DNA from: Bursaphelenchus xylophilus | Taxonomy: Eukaryota; Nematoda; Chromadorea; Rhabditida; Aphelenchoididae | NCBI GenBank assembly: GCA_904066235.2 | Contig: CAJFCV020000003.1 | Span: 4,960,001-5,024,000, forward strand | Reading direction: 5' to 3' | DNA length: 64,000 nt | In this document: positions 35,701 through 47,608 of the stretch, in pieces | Numbering within the stretch: the first letter of the stretch is position 1 | Layout: every line of letters begins with the position of its first letter | Notes under the pieces: generated by a model | Database searches by the model: none | The model's input: the letters and a program-made list of their open reading frames with translations, nothing else | Told to the model about the DNA's origin: nothing | Translations under genes and position numbers: made by a program

Positions 35701-38011
35701 CCCGTTCCATGAATCATGTATGGATGTATGACTGGTTCATCTAACCCCCACACAGACATCTCTGTCCCATTGCGTATCCGATTCCCCGTGAAACCAATCG
35801 GGACATCCTACCGTAATCCTTTGTCTGTTCAAAAAAATGGTTCCAAAAATTTTGACAAAAGCAGCAGACATATGAAAGTAGACGAGTCACATGACGTAAT
35901 GTTTTGTTGCGTGTTTTATTAACAGAACAAAGTGCGACCAAAGGGATTGGGGGAGATACAAAGGCAAGATGTTAGCAGGTTGTGTTAATTCAATTCCGAA
36001 ATTTGCAGTAATTGAATCGAGAACGTCATCGAGTGCCAGCAGAAGCCGCTTGAAAAAATGACTGAGTAATTTCTTTACAAATCTCTTAACGAGATTTTCC
36101 CAGCCCATAAAATGGAAGGGGCTACGTACTCGAGGGACAAATGTACAGACGGCGGGCGAATCAGCATTACATTTAAGGAGCGCAGGAAATGCCGGGTTCT
36201 CACGTTTTTCACGTAAAATTCTGCAGAATTTGGAAGCCGTTGGTCCGCTGAGAACAAAGGGATACTGTAAAATACGGTCATAGATATGATTTTAGAAGTC
36301 GGCTAGTGGCAAATGCCCCCAGGCATTCAAATTTGATTTTCCCGACGAAGCAATAAGGCATAAGGGCTCTTGTAAAGTAGTGTAGAGCAGATTTAATCGA
36401 ACTATTACGACTCAGAGTAATGTAATCTCCTGCACCCAACATCATACAGAATTGGGATCAAATATTACGTAATGAGTTGTATATCTCCATGTCCCAAGTG
36501 CACTTTTGGCACGGTCCGGGAGGAGGGAAGGACAGACTAATCCGTTATGCTAGATTAATTAGTGGCCAAAACACGCGTAATAGCTGAAATAAGTGGAAAA
36601 AGAGGGAGACTGTAATCGAAATGACTTCAGGGAAACTCATTTTGAAACAAGTTCCAAAGGGAGCAAAAACAAGGAAATTGGCGGTAAAAGTATGAGTATT
36701 TACTGTTCCAAAGTTATGTTCAATGTTTTCAACATATAGATAGAGTGATCCATTCTCAAAAACAATAATTTTAAACAAAGCTGAAAGTCCAGGACAACTA
36801 AAATATGTCATAGAAGGTTTGGGTGATCTTATGCAATGTTCTGGTCGAAAATTTACAACTATGCCTCAGGCTACAAGCCGGAAAATAAAATTAATTGCAT
36901 AAACTAAAATCATAAAAATTAATCCAATATTTTCCCTTAAAAATAGGATGACAAATAGATTTGTTTTTTTTACAAATACTGAACCTAAATTTGGATCCAA
37001 TTTGCCACCCTTAATACACATACGACCCGAAAATGATTTCATAAAAACTTTACAGCCGAACCCATTCCTAATAATATCTGGAATACGGAAGGCCTGAAAC
37101 AAGACCACTAGTACCGTGTAATGTATTTATTTAATTGAGATCTCGGTTCTTTGGAGCACGGAACTTCGGGGGAATTAATCAACAAATAAATTGCACAGGA
37201 TATCACGGAAATCTAGATTCTGCAGGTAGATTTGGATAAATAATGGATGGGAAAATAATTTTAACATCACTGGCATAAACTTAGTAGGGATTTAACAAAC
37301 TTTTCCAACGGAATTCCCAAGTGCATCCGAGATATTTAAAAGGTTATCAGGGAAACCAACTAAAACTTTTGCTTGAAGTACGGTGTCAACCGGAAACAAA
37401 AGTTTGATATTGCTCCTCTAAAGCAATCGTTTGATACCTGCAGATCTCTGAACAACACCAGATGCGAGCAGATGCCGTAGATGTCTCAAGCTTTATCTCC
37501 AGATGCAACATGGGTGTGTAATCAGAGCCTCTTTCCCGCCTCCATATTCATTTTCTCACACCCGCCTTCTTGAATACCTTAGGTTATTTTTAAATCCTCA
37601 GGCTGGCAGTCTATGAAACCCGGTTCTTTGGACGTTATTTCTACTCGAAAAGTAAATGTAATTAACCTATTTTGATTAAAAATAGTGCGTAGACGCTAAC
37701 CTGATTGGCGGTTTTATTATTTTGACAGATCAATAAGGCAATTAGAGGTGCTCGGGGGGTGTTTTAAGGACATGACGTGGGTATTTCCGACCACAAATAC
37801 GATTCTAAAATATTTTTGCGACATCAAACATAATCCAATTCTGTTTCTTTGAGGTGTAAATATGAAATAAACTTCAGAATTTTAATGGCCCAAAATAAAT
37901 GAACGACCTCAAGAATGTATATAATTTCATTCCAAAACTCAGACAGATTTTATTCGCATATCTTATACATACTTATGTCATCAAAATTTATTGCGTCACT
38001 AGTTGATGCCG
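32779..38011. other. 5.2 kb region without recognisable genes
   Basis: No exon chain, RNA gene or repeat copy of the families seen elsewhere is visible. The longest open frames are under 90 codons and show no domain motif. The part nearest 32.8-33.2 kb is probably promoter of the peptide gene. Confidence 0.45.
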
Positions 38012-40480
38012 TTAATTTAATCGGAGGAATTTGGCAGGATACCAACCTTGGCTAAAGAAGAACATGTATTATGATGTAAAAAGGAAATTATTCACCTATT
38101 AAAGTACAAAAAACCACTTACCGCCCTTCAATGGTCCTTCCCAAAACCCATCCTCGCGTTCCTGATTTGATGAGTTTAATCCGATCCCCTGCAGTCAGAC
38201 TCAGTTGATGTTCTCCTTGGGCTTCGTAGCTGGTCACAACCTCCAGCCAACGACCATAATTTGACGTTGAAAATATTGGTCGCGCTGAAACCCAACATTA
38301 ATTTATATTGGGCAAATTTCGAAGTCAAGCAGCTGTAAAATGATTGACTTACGAGCTTCAGATGGTTTAATATACTTTGGAGGTGGCTGTCGAGAATTGT
38401 GAAGGCCTGGCAAAGGAATAGGATCTACAAATACATGGGCATCTTCTTCAAATTGACCCTTATAATACTTACTGTAAACATTGGCACTATCAGTTGATTG
38501 ATTCCGACTGTGGTAAGCAAAGAAGTCTGAGTTCTGTCGGGAATGCCCTGAGGGTCTGTCGGTGTCATAGACATTTGGTCGAACTACTTGGGGATGATAA
38601 CTCGCGTTTTGATACTTATTTTCGAACCTCTCATACCTATCCGGATATTTATCAAATCCATTCGATTCCTTGGGGACAAGGCCCATGATCGGGGTGGGTT
38701 TGTAAATGCCCGGAGGCAGTACCTTGTGACGCTTAGCACCACCGGCGAGGTATTCGTATTCATGGGTCTCTGGGCGTTCTTCTACAAGCAATTTTTTTAA
38801 ATTAATTTGACTCAAAGAAATTTTTTTGTACATTTAGTATTACTTTGGTAATCCTTACCTTCCAAGTAATTTCTGCTCGTTCTCTCGTTCACCGGGCTAT
38901 GGGATTTGACTTCGTTGGAGTTAACTACCTTAGCCTCTGATCTGACAGAGATTGGGACAATCGGGACGACTTTGTCGTCAGTCTGGACACTTGCCGGGAT
39001 ACTCGGAACTCTCTCAACTCGACGGACTGAATGGGGAGTGCTCGGACTTGAATGATTCTTGGTCGAACCTCTCTCAGACCTTGTGTAAGTAGTGGTGGTC
39101 TAAAAGAAAATAAATCAGGAAACATTGAATTAAACAACACTTAAATCCTGCAACAACTTACGTGAACAACATAAACGTTGTTCGGTTTTTCGGTAACTTC
39201 TTCTTTCACTTCTTGAGTCACAATTACGGGATGTTCTTCCTCATCCTCATGTGTGGCAATAATCTCGTTGTGGTATGCTTCATTAGATTCTACATTAATT
39301 CTATGATTCTCCGGTACAGCTTCCTCCGACACTCTGAAGATGGTCTCCTCTTCTTCCGGCTGGTCTGCTTTCACTTCTTGGGTCTGAGCAGAGTATTGCG
39401 TGCCTTGTCTTGACTTCAAACTCTGTCCAATTTCACTTCTATTATCTCTATTCTCCCCCAAAACGGCGACAGAAATCTTGGATCTCAACGTGTCATTAAT
39501 GTTCACAACTTCCTCCAGATTCTTAAGAGCTTCTGCTGAGTCGGAGATGAGTAATTGGTTCTCTGCGATTTCAATCTTGGCCTTGTAGGACTCCTTTAAT
39601 TTCCTCAAAAGTTCGAGATAGTTCTTTGCAAAGTAAGCGTATCTCTGACAGTACTGTTTCTGCGCTTGTCTGTACTGTTCTTGATGGAATGCGCTTAATT
39701 CTGTTGGGTTCTGAAAAGGCAAAGACATTCTTCCCTTGTTATCTCAACTCACCTGAGTCCTCTTGCTGTGTTTGGCCGCATTCTTTTCATCTTTAAAGTA
39801 TCTATGAGTCATTTCCTTAACCCTTTCTTTCTCGGTCTCACTGAATCTGACAATGGCGGTCAGTAAATTGACAAAAGCTTTGAACTAAAAAAGATGAGAT
39901 CAAAATAATGAAACCTACCCATTGCTCTTCACATATTTGCATCTTTTCAAAGACAACTGTAATGTCGGATAATTCTTTGCAGAACTGATTGGCCTGCTCG
40001 AAGGGCCCTTCCCCAGATTCCGCGAGGGATTTGAGGGCTTTTAGATGGACTTCAATCGATTTTTGATACTCTGAAACAATAGCTTGACACCCGAATAAAA
40101 ATTTTTCAGTAAAAAGGAGTGCGTTCCAGAACTACGCCTACATATTGTGACAAAGAATTTCGGCAGAATATTAATCACTTTTAAATTAAAACAACCTTTC
40201 ACCTTTGTCTTACAAATTAAACAAAGAAATATCAAACTTTCTCTCTTACAAACACCGAACTTCAGCAGCTTACCGGTATGATGAGTCTGCAGGTCAACTC
40301 CAGTCTGTGCTACGGTTCGGACAGCTAAAATACGGATGTTAGAAGTCCAAAAAAATGATGACAAAAGAATAGTAATTGAAGATGACTATCGTAAAGAATC
40401 ATTTCAAGCTTACCCGGCGCGAATCCGGTCTGAATCCGGCGATAGAGGTCGGGAGTGGAGAAGGAGTCGATGGCCGTCAT
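38012..40480 (-). CDS. I-BAR/IMD-like protein with C-terminal SH3 domain
   Basis: Exons 40480-40414, 40324-40274, 40070-39919, 39884-39753, 39710-39162, 39099-38859, 38781-38353, 38284-38122 and 38051-38012 total 608 codons. Residues 1 to about 210 form a helical domain (DLYRRIQTGFAPAVRTVAQ, EYQKSIEVHLKALKSLAES) in the style of the IRSp53/MIM I-BAR domain. A long acidic and Ser/Arg-rich linker follows. The C-terminal SH3 runs from RWLEVVTSYEAQGEHQLSLT through GDRIKLIKSGTRGWVLGR to GWYPAKFLRLN at the stop; the last 13 codons are on a 40-nt exon. Such proteins link curved plasma membrane to actin regulators. BAIAP2/IRSp53 is my best guess for the family, with the N-terminal domain the weaker part. 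Confidence 0.75.
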
Positions 40481-41379
40481 CTTCCAACCAAATTTAGCGA
40501 AATAATTTCCCGGGTTTTTGGGGGTCGGCGGCGCGGCCGGCCTTATCAATTTCGACGCTCAACCGCACCTTTTTCATTCCGCCCGGAGGTATAAAAATCT
40601 GTTTGATATGTCCTGTCATTCCTTCGCCTTGAGCATTTTATGTATTCGAGTTATCAAGCACGCAAAACATCGAGGTATTTGCGACGACCTCAGGGGAAAA
40701 GCGAAAGAGAAAACTCGAGAATCCCAGGAATGCGATCAACCAATTGTCGCTTGGTTATAACAATGTTGTTTTGCCCGACGGGATAAAGAAATCACTCAAT
40801 ATCGAATTAAAAAAATTGTAAGGCTCTTTGTTGTAACATGCAGTGATAACTTGGTTATAAAATTTAAAGTTAAGCCACAGAAAGTGTATCAGGTCCGCTA
40901 CTGTATTTTTATGTCCTTCGAAACGATAAAGGTTTCGTTAAGACCCTTTTCCGGAGGTTCAACGTCGTCAATTGGGGAAAAGACAATTGGGGAAACCGAA
41001 AAATATTGTTTTTTATGTTGGAATTAGGATAGTCAATGTCGCTGATTTCAGAAATCGTATTCATTTTTTCTTTTTGTTACTTTTTTTTAAAACATGTTTT
41101 GCCATAGACTCGATTTAGCTGCGCACAAAAAACAAGATGTATTTCTTACCTTTTCCAGCCCTGTATGATGGCCCACACGCCCTCTTTTAATGCCCACATC
41201 AATACAAAATAATTATTTTTAATACTGTTTATTAAACGTCAGTAACAATTTGGATATAAAACTTAAGGTTAAGGCACAGAAAGTGAGTTCATAATAAAAA
41301 GAATCGAAAGTCATCGTTAGGAATGCAGGATAACAACTAGTAAATAAAATAATATGTAACCTTCCATGAGATGTTTGAA
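40481..41379. other. Intergenic, promoter side of the I-BAR gene
   Basis: A GC-rich patch near 40515-40545 directly upstream of the I-BAR start codon may be core promoter. No gene is seen. Confidence 0.4.
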
Positions 41380-43117
41380 TTACTGAGCGACAAAGATGCG
41401 TGCTTCGATGAATGTAAACGCAACCCCAACGGCAATACCTAAAAGGAAATTAACAATAATTTAAATATAAGTCATGAACAATATACAGATATTCATGAAA
41501 AAACTTACCAAGAACCAAGAAGAAGGCGGACATCATTCCAGCAGTTCTGGCGGCCGAATTGGGGACTGCCCTGGGGGCATACATCATAGACAGGGAGCTG
41601 AAGTATCCATGAGTGAGACTCATCAAAGTCACTCCTCCAATGAAAACCCATTCATTCTCAATGTAAACAGGGAATAATCTTTTGGCGCCTCCATAATTAC
41701 AGAACCAGAAGAATGGGAGGAAAAGAAGCCTGAGAGCGGTAAACCAGATCAAATTCTTGTGTCCTGGGATCTGAACGTAGTTGGCGATCACGTTCCCAAC
41801 AGTCGCAAACACATTAAAGTTGAGGAAGATGATGACCTGAGTGTAGAGATATTGTGGGATGAACACATCGTACTTTCTGTTGTTAGGATAGAGTCCAGTT
41901 GATGCGACGACCGCTGGGAAGAGGGCCAAAGTCACGAAGAAGGTCAGAAACACACTCAGCATTTGAACCCATGCCTGAAAACAAAAAATTATAATCAATA
42001 AAATAAAACCACTCAACCAAAAATAATAACAAGGACTTGCATGCTTCAAAACGAATTTGAAATCATCCAAATTGAGCTTTTGTTCAGTGGTTTCACTCCG
42101 CGACTGCTTTGCTTTGGAGACATAGAACTCGTAAAACGGCTAAAAATAAGGCACTAAGCTTCATCCACAAAAAGGCATTGTTCTTGATGATAACTTACCA
42201 GTTTAGGTAGATAAAAGAAGGTGCCCAAACATAAAAGAACGGTCAGCAGAGCCACCAAAAAGTAAGAAAAGGCCACCAAAAGAGTGTTATCCGTGACTGA
42301 CAAGGTGATCATCAAGATCACCGTAACGAAGATACCGCAAGTATTATTCCCAATAACAACTGCATTCGTGAACTTGGCGGGAAAATCAGCCAGTATTCCA
42401 TAGATGCTGTTCTGGTACACTCCATTCGCGCTGTTCAATATAACTACCGTAATCATGGTGAAGATGAAGAACCCAAACATCCCTAGAATAAAAGTTTGTC
42501 ATCGTAATGCAAAACAAAATATAAAAGGTACCTAAATAAATACAACTTACATTCATGAGTCGGAATAAAGACAAAAACGACAGTGGTTAGACAAATTGAT
42601 GCAACAACAACAAGAGAGTAGATGATCCTAACATTAAGATCTGCCTTCAAAACAATAAATAAATTCAAGCAGTTCAAGATCAGGTTCGGAAGTTGAGAGA
42701 AGACTCCCAGATAACTGAAGAAGTTCTGAGAGTAATTTGGAGGCTCGGTGCCGTTCTTCAAAGGATGGAACTTGTAGCCGATAAAATACTGAAAACAAAT
42801 AACATAACAAAACATGAACCCTCATGGATAATACAACTTACATCTGGAGCGATTGTCAAGAACATATTCCACGGCATCAGCGTGCCAATTCCATGCAGAA
42901 CGAATATCCAATAAACCAAAGTTGCTGTTCTGGAGGTGTTCTCATCGGGCTCTGTCTTGGAGGATGGTGAAGATCCATTAGGACTGGCCTGGACAAATGG
43001 AGTGCGTTCTTCTACTAAAAACATAATGAAAAGTTAATTTAAAAATAAGAACTCATAGATTTACTATAGTCTCCCCATACCTCCTAGGATACGCAGAAGA
43101 CCTCTCAACACATCCAT
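41380..43117 (-). CDS. Equilibrative nucleoside transporter (ENT/SLC29)
   Basis: Exons 43117-43081, 43014-42842, 42788-42551, 42482-42199, 42139-42041, 41974-41509 and 41438-41380 total 452 codons. TM1 has the family sequence FVLHGIGTLMPWNMFLTIAP. Other ENT marks are NSANGVYQNSIYGILADFP (TM4-5), a charged cytosolic loop after TM6, and GYFSSLSMMYAPRAV then SAARTAGMMSAFFLVLGIAV in TM10-11. It carries nucleosides across the plasma membrane down their gradient. The intron 42040-41975 begins with GC (CAT|GCAAGT). An alternative first exon lies at 43629-43479. Confidence 0.93.
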
Positions 43118-45034
43118 CTTTTAAGTTTGTAACTAATCGCCAAGCGAACACACAAAATAAAACTTGGACAAAGTCAAAAGAAACCCAGCTGAGCAAGCAA
43201 AGAATCCTACACCTAGCTCCGAAATCGTGTCCTTCTCATCACTCAAATCCAAAATGACCTCGTAAGTAAGAAATTTCTGCGCATGCCGAGAAGTCTAATA
43301 AAAACCAGTTAATTTAGGTAATAAATCTTGGATAATATATGATACGAACCACAATCTGCGCGCAAAACAACTACATTGCATCGAAATAGCAATTTCATTA
43401 GCCTTATAGAAGACTCCTCAGGTCATTTGCATCAAGGAGCATACCTAAAGGAAAAGCAAAAAGTAATAAACCACATACCGGATACATTAAGCGTGACATC
43501 GTTGCTCGGAGCACTGCTATCACCCATCTTCAACCCACTGACGGCACCGTACGGTCCGAAAACCGGCTCTGAAAGCAGATTCAGCGATTCAGACGCATCC
43601 TTTGAGAACGAACTATTGGGATCGGACATTGAATGGTCAGTCGGTAGACCATTTCCTGTATTCCCCTTTCGAAAAAAAATAAAAATTCGATCAAATAGTG
43701 CATTATCACTTGGTTATCAGTTCTAAAAAGAATGGACTTTTTCGACCGACCAAAAACAGACAGGTATCGATATTATTCTTGAGTCTGGAAGAGATAAAAG
43801 ATGCAAATTGAGGCTGAAAAATGTAGGACAAACGGATATCCAGTAAAAAACTAATGGTTAGGGTTGCGAAAGTCAAACGGCCTTTAGAAAAACATGGCTC
43901 GTGCATGCAGGACCAACAACAAAAACAAAAATTTTCCGATGCAAAAAAATATTTTTTTGAAACGGAGAAATAAAAATAAATTGGCGCCAAATTCTGCGAG
44001 TCCGCAAGTCTTCTCGCGCAGCTGTTCTCCAACCTTTTAGCGTTATCTGGAGATTCGAAATGCACCTTTAATCTGCGGGCAAAGCTTTGTCCAAACTTTT
44101 TTATTTGGAAAGCGGCCAGGGTCTTTTCAGGGTATTACAATATCAGAGGAAAGGAAAAATTCAAACAATCTAATGCTAATAGACGCAGATCCCCTCTTAA
44201 TAAGATTGGAATGTGGAATGCAAACAGAAAGGTTGCTTTGCCCACGAGATCTAAATTTGTCTTAATTTCAAAGTGGAAAGTGGAAGTGACCTAAAAGATA
44301 AGCGGAAAGATTGGTCTGGCACGTTCGGAAAGTGTCGGAGCGATGGCCAACTGATCGAAAAGAGAACACAGAGGCCATTTCCCTTTATATAGGGGCATTT
44401 GGGACTTGGATGGAGAGAAAAGGAAGGCTGTCCACGACAGGCCCGATCCTTTGCAGGATTTAAAATGTTTTGTGAATTCGCGTACAAAGAGGGAAAGAAA
44501 GTAGTTGTTTTCGCAGACAATTCATGTCTTTCAATTCATCGCTCCACTGAAAATCATATTAGATTGTCCGGTCATCGAAGATATAAGGACCACTAGGTAT
44601 ATTGCATTAACAGGACGATCAGCACTGTTAATGCTCTTTCCGCGACACTATCCCTTAGTAACGGAAAAAACTGGTTTATACTATAATCACTATGCGGTCT
44701 ATTTTTGAGCTGGACGTTACCAACGTTTCCAAGAATGCAACAACAATTGGATTAATTGACCTAGTAATTATATAAAATTCCCTTTGAGTAGACCGAATAA
44801 TTCAGCTGTCTTTTCAGTAACACTACCACAGATAAGGTGGTTTTTATTCCGGACAACGGACATGAGACGGGCGTAAAATGATTTATGACCTGCGACTATG
44901 ATCAGGCATAAAAAAATTCTCCATCGTATAATTGTTGGGGCGAAGATAAGATAAATTAAGATCGAATAATTTTTATTTGAGCGATAATGATTACATAAAT
45001 TTTGTTACAATTTTGATGTCTATTGTTGTTTGCA
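43118..45034. other. Intergenic between ENT and choline kinase
   Basis: Apart from the possible ENT first exon at 43479-43629, I see no supported gene. Open frames in 43376-44065 are antisense to that exon or low in complexity. Confidence 0.4.
43479..43629 (-). CDS. Possible alternative first coding exon of the ENT gene
   Basis: An ATG at 43629 opens 50 codons (MSDPNSSFSKDASESLNLLS onward) and ends G|GTATGT with one base left over. This is the same phase as the short first exon at 43117-43081, so it can be spliced to the acceptor at 43014 and give a transporter with a longer, Ser-rich cytosolic N-terminus. It is 350 bp upstream of the other start. Support is phase and donor quality only. Confidence 0.5.
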
Positions 45035-47608
45035 TTATACTGCCAGAGCTTCCAGAAGATGTCGTCTCTTGAAGTAAGAGGCTAGTCGATCTTGTGCGTA
45101 TGTCTGAAAATTATTTATAAAAAAAACTTTATAAGATCACAAGACAATCGTCCTCGGAATCCTCATTAAAGGACCAGAAAAGGTATTTTTTGAACCGATT
45201 TTTTTATCGGCGTAATCAGGCAATTTCGTGGCGGGACCATCAAGGTATGTATGTGTTCTCGATTTTTAGAATGGAGAATAAACTTCTCCAGTGGATTTCA
45301 AATGGCCGATTGGCCCAGAAACCTTAATATACGTGCTGAGTAAGATGTGCAGTCTCAGGAATTCTATGGAAAATCCTCATATAAGTGCGAAAATGATGTT
45401 GTACTTCATGAATTTTCAATTTTAGGTATCTCTTTCCATCGATTTACTCTGAACAAGGCGTCAAGTGCCTTGACGAATTCAAACACTATTAATAGAGCAT
45501 AATAACAAGATTTATTGCTTATTGAGGTTAGATTATTAAGGTTAGATTGAAATATTGATGGAAAAAAGAATCAACGATCGTGAGGCGATAATTGTCCGTA
45601 GTGATGGCTGTGGTTCTAGTCTCCAGCATCGTAGTCTTTTCCGGACATACCAGGAACCTGAAATAAAATGAATACAAACAATCTATTGCCAAAAAGTTCA
45701 AGATTATTACCCAAAAAGCAAGTTTTAGCCAAAATTTTGATATTATCCATGGCAAAAGTGCATACTTCTGATAAAAACGGAGTAAAAACATGCTCTGTTC
45801 TGTAAAACGTGCATCAACGCCTGGACTACTCCATACAGTTCTTAACTAAAGTTCGGGCCCTAATTTCACTGATAAAAATTATATTATCCATGATCCCGGT
45901 CTAAAAAACAAACAAAAAATGTAAAACTCTCACCTGTTCACCACGTTTCCCTCGACCATACCCTTCCACAGGTCCCGGATGCACAATCTAATCGATTCTA
46001 ATTGTCCAATCTTTATTGCTCATGGAGAGATACCTAAAAAAGTAACTGAAGGGCAAAAAAACAACTTACATGAACGGTTTTGATGTTTTTCATCGAGTTC
46101 CTGGAATGACCCAGCTCATTCAACATGTGAAGCAATGTTTTTGGGCCAATCAGCCATTAAAAATTCACAGGAGAAGTTTATTCTCCATTCTAAAAATCGA
46201 GAACACATACATACCTTGATGGTCCCGCCACGAAATTGCCTGATTACGCCGATAAAAAAATCGGTTCAAAAAATACCTTTTCTGGTCCTTTAACAGTCGA
46301 AAATTACCTTATATCCAAAAGAAATTGGAGATGTCTCCCCCATATATAGCGACCATATGGCCCAGAAGAAGTCAGAAACAGGCATGAAAGGTAACGTTTC
46401 GTCTACGAGACTCTTTACCTCATCCTCGGATGGCTCGATCCCATCATATTCGGCAAGATAATTCTTACAAAACCTTAACATATGCTCTTCATCGACTTCT
46501 TTGTCATGATAAACATGATAGTAAGGGTACTCGGGAGTAGTATAGTTGATGGTATGTTCGTCAAAGTGATTGGCAATGTCATAACCTCTGGAAATAATGC
46601 CTAGTAAACGGAGTACTGTGCTTACCGATAATTATAGCATGAGTATTCGAAATCGATGAAAATTAGTTTTTCGTTTTCCCGATGGGGTGTATTCAAGTGG
46701 AGGATGTTGTTTTCTTGTAGATCATTATGACAGAAAGTGACTTTACTATTGGTTCGGGATAACGCTGTTCTGAATACAAAAAGTTTAGTGCTCTTCGCTT
46801 TTGATGACATTACAGAAATACATATATATGATATATAGTATTTACCGGATAAATTCAATTTGTTTCAAGAAGTCGTTCTCTTCCAATACCGTGGCAGATT
46901 TGTTGTGACTTTGTTCGGGGACCTCTACTTTCACTTTTGCACCATTAAGTACTTGAAGATACCCTTGGAACCATCTATAAATCATACGATTTGTTTAAGT
47001 CAACCTCACCGTCCAATGCAAGCCATGATAAAGCTGGGATCCTTTTCGATTGGAGCATTTATTTTATGAATTCTGGCCAATTTACAGGCAATCTCTGTGC
47101 TAAATTCTTCATGGAACAATTCAAGAGTAGTCAGGGGTCGGGACTACAAGAAAACTCAAAAAAACACAAAACTTACTGGAATGTACTCTTCCAGTCGTCC
47201 TTGATCGAAAACTCCATAGAGTCTGGGGCCGATTTGCTGTTCGCTCAGCTGGCTGAATATGACACTCTCGGTCAGCCACTGATTAGCGCCGTCTGGGGAA
47301 AAGTTTATTCGGATTAGCACCTGATTTGGTGCATGCCTGACATGCTCTGGATGGTCGACACTCACCAGAAACAACAGATTACTGGTCCCTCCGGTTATTT
47401 GTTTCAATTTCACTTTCTCCGGCGTCGCCTTGGACCATTGGTTGGCCAGGTATTTCTTGCACAAACTGTGAGCGGCCTCTTTTACTTGAGGATGACTGGA
47501 GTAGTCAGCATTCTGAGGTAAGGACAACAAAAGACGACGCATCTCGACGTCGATTGAGATCAATGGCACTAGATTACACACGGAATACAAGGAGGCTAAA
47601 TCAGTCAT
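45035..47608 (-). CDS. Choline/ethanolamine kinase
   Basis: Exons 47608-47177, 47143-47010, 46974-46846, 46769-46626, 46587-46308 and 45103-45035 total 396 codons. Hallmarks: the ATP-site loop KQITGGTSNLLFLVSV, Brenner's motif VTFCHNDLQENNIL, and the choline kinase motif LIFIDFEYSCYNYRGYDIAN. The C-terminal exon (YAQDRLASYFKRRHLLEALA plus Val) matches the family's last helix. It makes phosphocholine in the CDP-choline (Kennedy) pathway in the cytosol. The start is the first ATG in the exon (KKM-TDLASLY). The last intron, 46307-45104, is unusually long at 1.2 kb and contains the inverted-repeat unit described separately. Nematodes have cka and ckb paralogs; which one this is cannot be told. 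Confidence 0.93.
45333..45380 (+). pseudogene. Decayed inverted copy of exon 1 of the nested small gene
   Basis: Aligned through the inverted repeat, this stretch corresponds to exon 1 of the minus-strand gene at 46126-46070. The shared block reads SLRNSMEN here and HSRNSMKN there. The start ATG is GTG and the splice donor GTAAGT is ATAAGT, so the copy cannot be expressed in the same way. The match continues to a TTTTAGGTATCTCT block near 45421. Confidence 0.6.
45616..46126 (-). CDS. Small three-exon nested gene inside the choline kinase intron
   Basis: Exons 46126-46070 (19 codons, MLNELGHSRNSMKNIKTVH), 45987-45934 (18 codons, IVHPGPVEGYGRGKRGEQ) and 45657-45616 (13 codons, VPGMSGKDYDAGD, then TAG) all join in phase 0 with GTAAGT and GTGAGA donors, giving 50 residues. 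It is on the same strand as its host and its ATG lies 44 bp inside the right 120-bp arm. It has no signal peptide. I do not recognise it. Alternatives are chance splice sites or an extra exon set of the host. The degenerate inverted copy supports a real, duplicated unit. Confidence 0.45.

Larger units (their letters stand above)
45166..46293. repeat. 1.13-kb TTAA-bounded inverted-repeat unit in a choline kinase intron
   Basis: Left arm 45170-45289 and right arm 46170-46289 are inverted copies of 120 bp in which I find no difference. Both abut TTAA (45166-45169 and 46290-46293), the target site of piggyBac-type insertion. Weaker similarity continues inward past the identical part for about 170 bp on each side. 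The unit sits wholly inside one intron. No transposase is present. Confidence 0.85.

Noticed and set aside
43376..43726. 116-codon open frame on the plus strand
   Set aside because: It is antisense to the minus-strand exon 43629-43479, which has an ATG, donor and matching phase with the ENT gene.
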